Shown: one piece after another, positions 45,640 to 55,762 of the stretch | Position numbering within the stretch: position 1 is the first letter of the stretch | Layout: every line of letters begins with the position of its first letter | Origin: Antedon mediterranea | Taxonomy: Eukaryota > Echinodermata > Crinoidea > Comatulida > Antedonidae | Reading direction: 5' to 3' | Assembly (NCBI RefSeq): GCF_964355755.1 | Contig: NC_092672.1 | Location: 15,002,501 to 15,066,500, forward strand | DNA length: 64,000 bases | The notes under the pieces: model-generated | The model's database searches: none | Seen by the model: the letters and a program-made list of their open reading frames with translations, nothing else | What the model was told of the DNA's origin: nothing | Program-made: the position numbers and the translations under genes

Positions 45640-46270
45640 CAGGCCCGTATGCAGCATTTGTAATGGTGGGGTGCGAGCGAAGCGAGCAACAATGGCTGGG
45701 GGCCAGGGGGCCGCCAAGGGCCCCCGGTGAGGGTCCAGAGGCCGAAGGCCCTGGCAAAATTTGCGTTATTTGACGTTCTAAAGACTGATTTAAGACTCTT
45801 TGTTGTGGCTTGAGCTTTGAACGATGGACACCAGAACTTAACGCTTTCTTGATGTTTAAAGGCCAACTCAGACAGCGTCGTACGACGCTGTCTGAGTTGA
45901 TCTTCCTTCCCATGTTTAGGCGCCGTATTCGATAGTGTCTGTATTTCCAGCGAACACTTTACCGCGTACCGCGTACATGAAGCGCTAAGCTATTGCTTGT
46001 CGTCGCATGATCGACTGCGCATGTTTTACATCGAGTTTGTAGTCAGTTCAGATTCCGTAATTTAATTACCGGTATTTTTTCATTTTATATTAATATATTT
46101 TTGTTTGTATACCATTGATGATGTAAATTTTGTATATATATATAAAGATATTGTCTTTAGTTAAACAAGACAAGAAAAAATACCAACCGAGGAAATAGGG
46201 GACCTTTTGGGACTTGGGGGAGGGGGGTGCGTCTGCACCCAACGCACCCCCCCCCCTGGATACGGGCCTG
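45640..46270. mobile_element. hAT-like MITE with CAGGCCCGTAT termini
   Basis: Left CAGGCCCGTATGCAGC is matched by right CTGGATACGGGCCTG. G/C-rich subterminal sequence on both sides. Contains the 36-bp perfect palindrome at 45864-45899. No clear 8-bp duplication. Confidence 0.65.
45864..45899. repeat. 36-bp perfect palindrome
   Basis: CAACTCAGACAGCGTCGT is followed directly by its exact reverse complement, with no spacer. It resembles two transposon ends placed back to back. Confidence 0.95.
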
Positions 46271-46423
46271 AAATGCCATTGTTTTGATGGTAAAATGTTT
46301 AAATTTCTGCCTAGATATAAGTGCGTACGTCTTATACATCGATTACATAAAAAATACTAATATTTCAGTCTCCGTTATGTCTTATACACAGGTGCGACTT
46401 GTACACTGAAATATATGATATCC

Positions 46424-47340
46424 TGTCACGATAAATATGGTCCGGGGCCAAAATTGGTCCGGCCGGACCAGTTTTGGCTCTAAAATTGTGGCCAAAAGCA
46501 GTCCGCCACTGCCAAAATCGATCCGGGCTTTTCTTCTGTCGATTTTAATTGAATTACTTAATACTAGGCCTATGATGCTGTTTTAAATTGTTTATGGCTA
46601 GAAAAATATCCCATGATATATATTAGTATGTTATCTTGTCGGATAAATACTATAAATAAATGTAATTTATCTAAAAACATGACTTAGCTGTTCACTCATA
46701 TTTCGGCCTGCCACACACTCACATGAACGGGTATGAGACGCTGATATTGCCAGCTAGATTTTATTTATGATTGAGGCCTTTTTCATTCCTCAGCCTAATC
46801 AATATTGGATATTGTTTTATAATAATTGTATTGAATTGATATATTGATTGATTAACCATAAATAATTAATAAATTAAATTGTTTTTAACATCATGGGGAA
46901 ACGAAGATGTTAAAAAAGAACAAAATGGATTAAAAACAGGCAGAGATACATATTGTATACAAAAAGCCTAACAATTAGTACTAATTATTGATGAGTTACT
47001 ACTAATAATGATAATAAAAAAACAGGCTTAATTTATAATATTAAAATAACAAATAAAACCCCGTAGTTTTCAATATAATGACTAATCATGGCCTTTTTTT
47101 AATGATATATACATTATGACTCATTTTGCGCACCAAATATTTGTAAGACCGGACCATATTTGGCGGCCAAAAACAGTCCTACTGCCCGGACCGATTTTAT
47201 CCAGGCCGGACCAGTTTTGGTGGCCAAAATTGGTCCGGCCGGACAGGTTTTGGCAGCCATAAATGGTCCCCCGGACTGATTTTGGCAGCCAAAACTGGTC
47301 CGCCGGACCGATTTTGGCCCGGACTGATTTTGGTGTGACA
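46424..47340. mobile_element. TIR element with ggtccggccggacc subterminal repeats
   Basis: Begins TGTCAC and ends GTGACA, with ATCC on both sides (46420-46423 and 47341-47344), giving a 4-bp duplication. Both ends carry many copies of the phrase ttttggcngccaaaan and (c)cggaccnnttttgg (46436-46530; 47148-47330). The centre is AT-rich. No coding frame. Superfamily not recognised. Confidence 0.75.
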
Positions 47341-47355
47341 ATCCCACTTCGTGAA

Positions 47356-47895
47356 TCAAATGGATCGTTCCATTATTATCAGAGGGTAGCTTGTTTGAAA
47401 TACTACAGTATTATACGTTTTCTTACTAATAATAATAATTATTGTAACTTGTAGTAGCGGCCTATGTTAAATTCATAAAGAAATACAGTATACACCGTTT
47501 AAAATGTAGGCTTAGCATTTAGGCCTAGCCTAGCAAACTCAATTCAAGGCTCTATGTGTGGGCGCTATCCCGATGTATCGCGAATAGTAGCTCTGGTCCG
47601 GGTACTAGTCTAAAAGTGGTCAACTCGTACCTAAAATAACTTGTACCTATTCCCAACTTGGCTAACTCGTACCTCAACCAACTCGTACCCACACCAACTC
47701 GTACATACCCAATTTTTAAGCCTACATTTTAATGGTAACATGCACTGTATTTTTGTTATGATTTAAGCCGCTTCTACATCAGCACATGTTACAATATTAG
47801 TAAGAAAACGTACACAGTAGGCCTAATCAGTTTTAATAATACTCTAGTATTTCAAATGACCTACCTTCTGATTAATAATGGAATGATCCAATTGA
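47356..47895. mobile_element. Foldback element with ~160-bp arms
   Basis: Arms 47356-47515 and 47718-47895 are inverted: tcaaatggatcgttccatta with taataatggaatgatccaat, tacgttttcttactaata with its inverse, and aaaatgtaggctta with taagcctacatttt. The loop holds five loose copies of aactcgtacc (47625-47705). Confidence 0.8.
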
Positions 47896-47919
47896 ACTAC
47901 CAACCAATCATATGATGAT

Positions 47920-47985
47920 CTGAGTTTTCTAGATCTAGAAAACTCAGATATTTGAGTTTTCTAGATCTGAGTTTTCTAGACACCG
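47920..47985. repeat. Palindromic tgagttttctagatc cluster
   Basis: A perfect 28-bp palindrome (CTGAGTTTTCTAGA plus its inverse, 47920-47947) is followed by two direct copies of tgagttttctaga. Confidence 0.95.
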
Positions 47986-48446
47986 TACACAACTTATTCT
48001 TATACAAATGTTATGCAATAACTGATGCTTTAAATGGTTTCATTATATATAGGAATTACTACAAATCCTTTACTGTTTGTAATTATACTTTTGCTTATAA
48101 TAAATGCTAGAAAATATTGTTGAGGATGATCAAACATTGATAGAAATGTCAAACTCAACTGTTATTTTCAGAATGCTAGAAGTAACTTACTATATTTATC
48201 TGAATAAATGCCCGAATAAACGCCCCGGGCATTTATTGTTCAGAAGGGTGTTTAGGGGGAGGAGTGTTTATTTGGTGGAGGCATTTATTATTTATTTGGT
48301 GTAATATGGTAACATGCATAATCAAATAAATACACCCTAGAGCCTAGATATAAAAAATTACAACACAATTAATATCGTAATATAACTGGATTAAACCTCC
48401 TTCATTCGGGTTGATTGAATGTCACAGACAAATTATACATACTAGA

Positions 48447-49250
48447 TGGTACGCGAGAGAAATAGATGGTTCTTGAATACACAGTAATTTCAGCGTAAAA
48501 AAACATGCCAATTTCAAATGACTACCGTATACTAATACATTGTTGTTTACAGAAACGAATAGGCCTAGACACAATGATTTATGTAGTCAACCAAAATTAG
48601 CACCCTGGAAATTACTTCCGAAAGAGAAACTTGTCACAAAATGTGTCAACATTTTGGATTTGGACTCATTTTAACAAACCCAATTTGTGTTTTGTATGTA
48701 ACATTAGGGTGGGGGGATGGGAAAGAGGATAGGTACAAAGAGGAACAATTTTTAATATATTCCTTATCCAATCAGTAACAAAATATTGTTTCCATGTTTT
48801 ATAGGCCTATAAATAATATACCACTAAATACAGTAATACATTTGCGATTTAATACTTTGTTAAAACTGTCACTGTCATAGTCGATTCAAATAGTACATGT
48901 AACGATACACCACTAAGACGTTTATATTTGTTGTAATTATTAATTAATACAAAGTTACAAACGTTGAGAAGCAACTGTCAGTAATAAAGTTTATTTGTAT
49001 ATTATGTGTTTATAATCTAACAGTAGCGGCTACCAACACTCACAATAAGGAATATTTACATATTTACATTATTGTACTGTATAGCATTGCAATACTATTT
49101 ATGTTTATTCTCTAAGGGCCCATAAATTTACCTCCATGGTTAAGCTAAATAATTTGGAATGTTCCATTCATCGAAAATAAATACACTTGTGTAAACGTAT
49201 ATTAAATCTATCAAAATAGTATTTTTTAAAGAAAATTGGCCTGTCTTCAA
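48447..49250 (+). repeat. Dispersed repeat R4, copy 1 (partner 62975-63790)
   Basis: Shares agatggtacgcgag / atggtacgcgagtg, agatggttctt/agatggttctc, atttcagcgtaaaa / atttcagtgtaaaa, gagaaacttgtca and the aaaatattgtttccatgtttta phrase in order with 62975-63790. Non-coding. Confidence 0.7.
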
Positions 49251-49636
49251 CATGATGATGCTGTACTCGAGCTGTTCAACCGGTTTTCAGCCATTAAAAA
49301 CAATTATCGTAGGAAATAGGAAAATGCGAAGCATCCTCGCATTATTGTGTGTGGGTATTTTTTAAGATCGACATCCATTAGACAGTGTATACCACGATCG
49401 AAAAACACCCCTATTTGGGGCAAATTGTTGAACCTAAATTCGTTTTAATTGTCAATAACTAATTATCTATCTCAATTTAATTGAACAGGGTTATATCAGG
49501 TGGTTAAAATCCGTACCGAAAGTAAGAACCAACTTTATATACCATCGAGTAAACATTCCAGAAGTAACGCGCGATTTACCGAATTTTGCCCTTCCGTAAA
49601 TTTATATATAGATACATGTCTGTTCCCAGTGTACTA

Positions 49637-49797
49637 TTATACAGATATTGCCTGCTTGAGGTTAAATATAAGATTTGACATCCTCGAGGGAATGATATTA
49701 TGTTCGAGGAAATATATAATTCCCCTCGAACATCATATCATTCCCGATGGATGTCAAATCTTATATTTTACCGATATAAAAGGCAATATCTGTTATA
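49637..49797. mobile_element. Hairpin MITE with ~75-bp arms
   Basis: Arms run from acagatattgcct through aatataagatttgacatcc and gaatgatattatgttcgagg to a short loop, and back to aggcaatatctgt, with few mismatches. About 160 bp long; could fold into a near-complete stem. Confidence 0.85.
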
Positions 49798-50212
49798 TTA
49801 CATAGCCAACATCTGCTGGGTCGGGTAGCTAGGCTAGGCCTCCTTTTTGTATTGTTTGTAAACAAGCCTGCCTAGACATCTTACCTTGCGAAGAATAATA
49901 TACAGATAATTACTAATTAATGATTCCTTGGCAATAAAATATTCATTATAGCCTAGGTCATGTAAACAATAACAGAAGAGTTTCCACCAATAAGCCTACA
50001 TTAATAATAATAATAATATTATCATCATCAGTTCGTCTTCTTCTTTCGAGCCGAATCACCGGATGTTCAGTGCGTCGCGCGCGTACCGGTTACTACTGTG
50101 AGTATTAACCAATCACAAACGGTCTTTCATCACATCTAGGGAGGACTAATAACAAATGAAGGCGCTATGTATGCATAGCTTAAATAGTTTAGTTGATTAA
50201 TTTCTTCAAGCA

Positions 50213-50285
50213 AGTTCCGTGGCGCAGCGCATGAAGCGTTGTCTTGTGATGGAGTGACAATTTCATCGCGAGTTCAAGACCCACA
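50213..50285 (+). tRNA. Weak tRNA-like segment
   Basis: gttccgtggcgcagcgcatg has an A-box-like form and gcgagttcaagaccc, 50 bases on, a B-box-like form; gttgtc/gacaat could be an anticodon stem but with an oversized loop. Likely a diverged SINE head, not a tRNA gene. Confidence 0.3.
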
Positions 50286-51439
50286 GATGACTTTTGTTTA
50301 TTTATTGCCACACGAAAATTACACAGTCAATATCATCGTACTCGAGAATTTATATGATTAATGACAGGGACACGATAATTACGTTGTTTTATATCATTAT
50401 ACTGGCACCTGGAGAGGATTCGTTAAATGGAGCCTGTGACAGTGTCACTTTTATTCTAAAAGACAAAAACAAAAAAATTTTGTTACAAAAGCATAAAGAG
50501 GAAAATGCATCATTTATCAGTGAGAAACAAATTATATATCATTATTAAAATTAGAGTATTTATTCAAATAACCCGCTTTGAATATAGGCCTTCCTCTAAT
50601 AAACGCTCGGCCCTCCCTTCGGTTTAAACACCCGCCACATGCATATACACAACAACGCCAATATGACTGCAGTCGCGTTCTCAAATTTGAGTTAGTGTTT
50701 ACGACCAACCGACCGACATATTGAGCTGTAGAGTTGCGTTGCACGTGACTATTAATAGTATCACAACACATTTCAATGACTACCATAATCTACAATTTAC
50801 CAAGCATTTTTTATCACTTTTTGATATAAATTGTGCTGTATTTTTTTTATATCTGCTGTAGGTAGTATTTATTTGATTATACATGTTACCATATTGCACA
50901 AAAAAAAAAAAAAATAAATGCTCCCCTAAATAACCTTTTAGCATTTTGAAAAGAATTCTGTTGGGCTTGATCGTCCTCGGGGGTTAATAACAATACTTTC
51001 TAGCATTATTATAAGCAAAAATACAATTACAAACAGTAAAGGATTTGTTTTAAATCCTATAATGAAACAATTTAAAGCATCAGTTATTGCATAACATTAC
51101 TGTGTCCAAGGATAAGTTGTGTAGAGAAACAATAAAATTAGTAACTAATAGTATTTCTGGTCATCTTTTAACCAAATTTTCTATTAGAATAAATGTAAAT
51201 ATGTATATTTTGTACAATTTGATACCAAATTTAATTTTCTACGACCAGAGATATAAAGATGCCCTGGTATGTGGGTAAAAGGTCAGAAAGGGCATTTCTG
51301 ATCATTTTTGACTAAAATGCCCCAATAGACTGAATATGAATGCATGCCTTCTGAACATTTTGAGACCAACATTGACTTGCTGCGACCAGTGGTTGCCGAG
51401 ATACAAGTAGCTATTTATATTTGTTTATATAACCCTTGA

Positions 51440-53010
51440 CCCTGACTCTATATATATTGCGTTTCGCTCGCAATCGTTATTGGTACTGTCTGTTTAATCT
51501 TGTGTTCCAACTCGCTATGTGAAGCAGGGGTTTTACTCGCGTAAGCGTCCGCGTCTGTCGCTTTCAACTGGTCAATGTGTATTTTCCACACTCGGCCATC
51601 CTCAACACTAATTACGTATGATTTTGGAGCGGTACGTTCTATCACGGTACCTGGCCACCACTTTCCCTCTTGTCGGAAATCTTTCACTAATACCATTTCA
51701 CCTGGGTAAAATTCTCGTAGATCTTTCGTTTTGTCGTGATGAAGCTTCTGATCACTCTGCTTGTAGTACCTTGTTTTCTGTACTGGGATGTAAAAGTGAT
51801 ACTCACGTTCTCAACTCACGGCCCATGAATAACTTCGCTGTCCCGTAGTTGCGTGTTTTGTTGTGCGATACGATAAAAGAAATCTGCCCAAACATTGTTG
51901 GAAATCCTTCCCATTCGCTCGGCTTGCCGCTAACGATCTTTTGACAGATTGAACCATTCGTTCTGCTGCTTCGTTGCTTGCGGCGTGATAAGTACCTGTG
52001 TATGCGTGAAGTGTACGTTTTACTGACTTTAATGGTAGATGGCTTGCTTTCGTAATTGTCAAAGCTAATTATCGATACTGCTGCGCCCGTATCTACTTCA
52101 AAATCAATATCTATATCATCAACTCGCATCTGTACCATTATTGGTGGTACCGAAATGTCCTGCTTAATGCCTACGCAAAACATTGTATCTACAAAATCGT
52201 CATTACCTTCGTCGTAATCCGGTGCTTCTACTTGCTTGATGGATTTAGGTTTATGTTGTTTTGTTGATTTACTCGACTGCCTGCATTCTGATTTTAGGTG
52301 TCCCTGCTTATTGCATTTAAAGCACGTAGCGTTTTTGTATTTACACGTATCTCTTGTATGATTGTTCATACCACAGCGGTCACATTTCTGCGTTCGTGTT
52401 AGTTTTGACGCTTGATAAGTTTTTGTAGACTTCCTGCTGTTAGACGTAACGTGGTTGATTGGCTTGTCAACATCGTGCGACATACTTTTCATATTCGCTG
52501 TTGCTGCCTCCGAGGCTATGACTATGTCTGTTGCTTACTTGAACGTATGGTTCTTTGTCAATAATTTCTTTTGGATGCTCTGACTTATTAGTCCACATAC
52601 GAACTGATCACGCGGTGTGTTTTCCAATGCCTCTCCTTCAAAACCACAATGCCTCGCCTTTTTCTTTAGATGTGATACAAATTGAGAAATAGTCTGTCAC
52701 GGTGTCTGTTTTACATTTCTGAATATAAATCGTTCAGAGATCGTTATTCGAGTAGGTTTGTAATGCTCTTTGAGCTTGGTTGTGACCATATCGTACAATT
52801 TTGTACTTGGTTTATCAGGAAAACACAAATCTCGTATCGTTGTGTATCCAGCCTCTCCTAAACTACTCAATAATATCTCTCTTTTCTTACCTCCGTCATT
52901 GATATCTAATGCCACAAAATATTGTTCCAGCCTGTCCACATACGTATCTATGTCTCCATCCCGGATGTTAAATTCCTCGAATAGAATTCTGGTATTAGCC
53001 GCTGCCATTA
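51440..53010 (-). pseudogene. Ty3/gypsy-type retrotransposon with internal deletion
   Basis: Minus-strand order: Gag (MAAANTRILFEEFNIRDGDI start at 53008, then DQFVCGLISQSIQKKLL near 52600), two zinc knuckles (CDRCGMNNHTRDTC and CFKCNKQGHLKSEC, about 52370-52310), aspartic protease (DFEVDTGAAVSIIS, about 52090) and then, out of frame, the integrase end (NEAAERMVQSVKRSL, about 51970) and a C-terminal domain (WWPGTVIERTAPKSYVI, about 51640). Reverse transcriptase and RNase H are absent. Several stops break Gag. The family resembles Ty3/gypsy-type elements with Gag-PR-RT-RH-INT order, so a deletion joined protease to integrase. Confidence 0.9.
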
Positions 53011-53207
53011 CCGCGCTTCGCTCTGTACGTTCAGGGCGCTCGGAATCGTTATTAGCCTGTGCGGTTCCTTGGTTACGGTTGCCGTTGCTGTAAAATCAAA
53101 AACTGCTAGCCTAGGCCTAGTTCTATAATATTATTATACTTCCGTTTCTCTATGTAAATGTGTCCTGTATCCTCGTCGCCAGTGTCGTGTATCGTCGTAC
53201 CGTAGGT

Positions 53208-53540
53208 TCGTGACATAACACCCGTAGAGAAGAGTATAATATAACAATAGGTTTAATGAAAAAATTAGTATTAGTAATAAACAACAAGTATGGATCGTTC
53301 GTAGGATAACCTAAAGCAAGAGCATATGCGCAGTACGCGCATCAAGCGGGGTACACAATGTGCGCGTGCATATACTACACATACAAAAGTTGATCTAGCT
53401 ACTAGAGTATGAGTGTTATAAAGCATGTCTTGCGGTGCAAACAGACCTCTGTTAGCACATTGACAAACATGGAATTGGCCAAGTTGAGTGTGGCAAAGAA
53501 TACACATTGACTATGCTGAATTAGAGGGTTAGCATTTACT
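53208..53540 (-). mobile_element. Possible 5' LTR of the 51.4-53.0 kb element
   Basis: Upstream of Gag on the minus strand a tggcgacgaggat segment (about 53168-53180) looks like a primer-binding region. Beyond it, a block could run from TGCTAACC (about 53536) to TTATGTCA (about 53212), with attaaacc near 53250. No second LTR was found to compare, so limits are tentative. Confidence 0.35.
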
Positions 53541-53705
53541 GTAAATCTTCATATTGTAACCCTGGGTTATTATTCTTTGATTTAATTGTTTTTTAGGATG
53601 GGTTACTATTAGAAGGGTGGTTACTATTAGAGTAGTGGGCTACTATTACTTATCTTAAATTAGGCACCTGAAAATAGTAACCCACCCCCAACTTTTAAGA
53701 TGAAG
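53530..53705. repeat. gggttactattag repeated motif block
   Basis: gggttactattagaagggtg, gttactattagag and gtgggctactattac follow one another, with aatagtaacccaccccc in inverse orientation. Possibly the ends of a small TIR element with subterminal repeats. Confidence 0.5.
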
Positions 53706-53709
53706 AATA

Positions 53710-54225
53710 GGGAGGTTTCGCAACGCTACGAATATGATAACGAAAACGTATACGTCACACATTTGTGAAACTTTTGAGCTGATCCCCATTTCATATTCGT
53801 AAAGCGTTTTCGTGTTGACGAATATCATCAGTCATATTTTTAACTACAAAACGAGTATAGTTTTTGATCTATTTTGCACATTTTGCACATTTTGCATTTG
53901 AATCAGTAATGATTCATGATTATAATATAATTATACTTTTATTGAAAGTAATTTACTAAAGTAATTTACTAAAATGCCAGGACAATTTTGATAAATAGCA
54001 GTTTTTAAAGTCCTCACTCGCTTTTATGTTACGCTAGGCCTAGGCAGCCAAGCACCAAGCAACACGTATCTGCGCTTCGCTCAAATTTACGGCAGTCATA
54101 TTTTTTACGGCACCCTCAATATTTCGTTGCCATGCGAAACAGATTTTTACTGGCTTACGAAAACGAATACGTGTGCGTGACGTGTCCGTTTTCGTTATCG
54201 TATTCGTAGCGTTGTGAAACCTCCC
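53710..54225. mobile_element. 516-bp MITE with GGGAGGTTTC TIRs and TA flanks
   Basis: Left GGGAGGTTTCGCAACGCTAC and right-end reverse complement GGGAGGTTTCACAACGCTAC match over about 38 bases. TA flanks both (53708-53709, 54226-54227). It appears inserted in an R1 repeat copy (aatgacctggtttaatg follows at once). No coding frame. Confidence 0.8.
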
Positions 54226-54227
54226 TA

Positions 54228-54300
54228 ATGACCTGGTTTAATGTTTTAAAAATAGTATATAGGTATGCATTATTTGTATAAAACGTCAACGATTGCAGGT
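54228..54300 (+). repeat. Dispersed repeat R1, partial copy 3
   Basis: aatgacctggtttaatgttt and tataaaacgtcaacgattg match the second half of R1 at 11640-11705. Confidence 0.6.
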
Positions 54301-54583
54301 CTAATGTCTTTAAGTTTTAGAAAACAAGAGATATACCAGATGTAAATATACAAATAGTAATACTGTATTTCTATTGATGTACCATCTACAGATGTAAGAA
54401 ATGTCACTCAGAGAGCAGATATTTAGTTGAAAAGAATCCGGTATGTGAGAATATTGTAGTGTAAGCTATCTTCAGAGAGTGCATAAAGTGCCAGATAGGT
54501 TAGAAATCTAGAAAATGGAACTCTTGAGGGCTCACTTCATGTTTTTCAATATGTGAAGGGTTGTTAAATAACTACTGTGTTCA

Positions 54584-55762
54584 GGTGTCGATTTAGACCT
54601 TCACACAGTCTGAAGTCAGGAGGAAAGGATGAAATAACAGCGGAATTGTTGAAGACAGACATAGACACAACAACAGACTGGCTTGCTGATATTTTCACTA
54701 CAATATGGGATCAAGAGGAAGTGCCAAAAACATAGAAACAGGGGCTTATTGTAAAGTTAGCAAAGAAAGGTGATCTAACAGAATGTGGAAATTGGATAGA
54801 AATTACGCTGACATCAGTCCTAAGCAAGGTATTTGGAAGGGTGCTTATTGACAGGATAAGGAAAGGAGTTGATATCAAGTTGAGGGATGAGCAGGCTGGA
54901 TTTAGAAAAGGAAGGAGTATGGTAGACCAGATTTTTGTATTGAGAAATATTATTGAGCAAGTGGTAGTGTGGCAGTCAACCTTATACATCACGTTTGTGG
55001 ACTTTGAAAAAGCGTTTGATTCCGTGCACAGAGACAGCCTTTGGAAAATCATTTTTCTAATTATGGCATACTGCAAAAATTAATCAGAATGATAAAGATC
55101 TTGTATGAAGATAGCGAGTGTGAAGTGTTGGATGATGGGGAGGAGTTGGGATGGTTTAAAGTCAAAACTGAAGTTAAGCAAGGAGATGTAATGTCAGGTT
55201 TATTTTTCTAATGGTTGTGGATTGGATCATGAAGCACGTAACAGAAGGAAACAACACGGGAATAAGATGGAAACTTACCAGCAAGTTTTTTAGAGGATCT
55301 AGACTTTTCCAATGACATAGCTTGTTTGTCATCAACTGTACATCAAATGCAAACCAAAATGACCAAATTACATAAATATGCAGCAATGTCTGGTTTAAGG
55401 ATAAACACAAAGAAAACAGTGTTGAGGATAAACAGTCGATCGAACACCATGATAACAATAGATGGGAAACAACTCAATGAGGTGAACAAATATACTTACT
55501 TAGGTGCTACTGTCAAGGAGGAAGGGGAGAAGATATGAATAACAGGCTTCACAAACCAATGGGGGCATTTATGAAACTGAAAAAGATATGGAGCTCCAAC
55601 ATCTATTCCTTGACATCCGAACTAAGACTTTTTAGTTCACTTGTTATATCAGTGTTACTTTATGGCTGTGAGACACGGAAAATAACAAAAGAGGACAACA
55701 AGAAACTTTTCATTCAAATGTTTGCGAAGAATATTGGAGATAAGATACTTTGTAAATAAATC
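54584..55762 (+). pseudogene. Non-LTR retrotransposon reverse transcriptase remnant
   Basis: Plus-strand translation runs from GGKDEITAELLKTDIDTTTD through LIVKLAKKGDLTECGNW, DEQAGFRKGRSMVDQIF, catalytic motif A VDFEKAFDSVHRDSLWK, then, after frameshifts, VKQGDVMSGLFF, a decayed motif C (FSNDIACLSS in place of F/YADD), YTYLGATVKEEG and SVLLYGCETRKIT. At least four stops or shifts occur (e.g. TAG near 54734, a break near 55080). Endonuclease and 3' tail not found. The motifs resemble RTE/CR1-type LINE polymerases; the clade is uncertain. No target duplication recognised. Confidence 0.88.

Larger units (their letters stand above)
43168..46416. mobile_element. 3.2-kb TIR element (gtataagacgcac ends) holding nested insertions
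   Basis: Left CGTATATTTCGGTGTATAAG pairs with right-end reverse complement CATATATTTCAGTGTACAAG. Each end has an internal inverted copy of the cttatacacagg / gtcttatacac motif. Between the ends lie a gypsy solo LTR (43592-44093), a Mutator-like element (44302-45240) and a hAT-like element (45640-46270). No transposase frame; target duplication unclear. Confidence 0.65.
48007..51098. mobile_element. 3.1-kb unit with >230-bp inverted ends
   Basis: Left arm 48007-48336 and right arm 50860-51098 are inverted copies: aatgttatgcaataactgat, tttactgtttgtaatt, tttgcttataataa, and aatatggtaacatg with ataatcaaataaata. The left arm carries an extra gaataaatgcccgaataaac hairpin insertion. No transposase frame inside. 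The interior includes repeat R4 (48447-49250), a hairpin element (49637-49797) and a tRNA-like segment (50213-50285). Confidence 0.75.
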
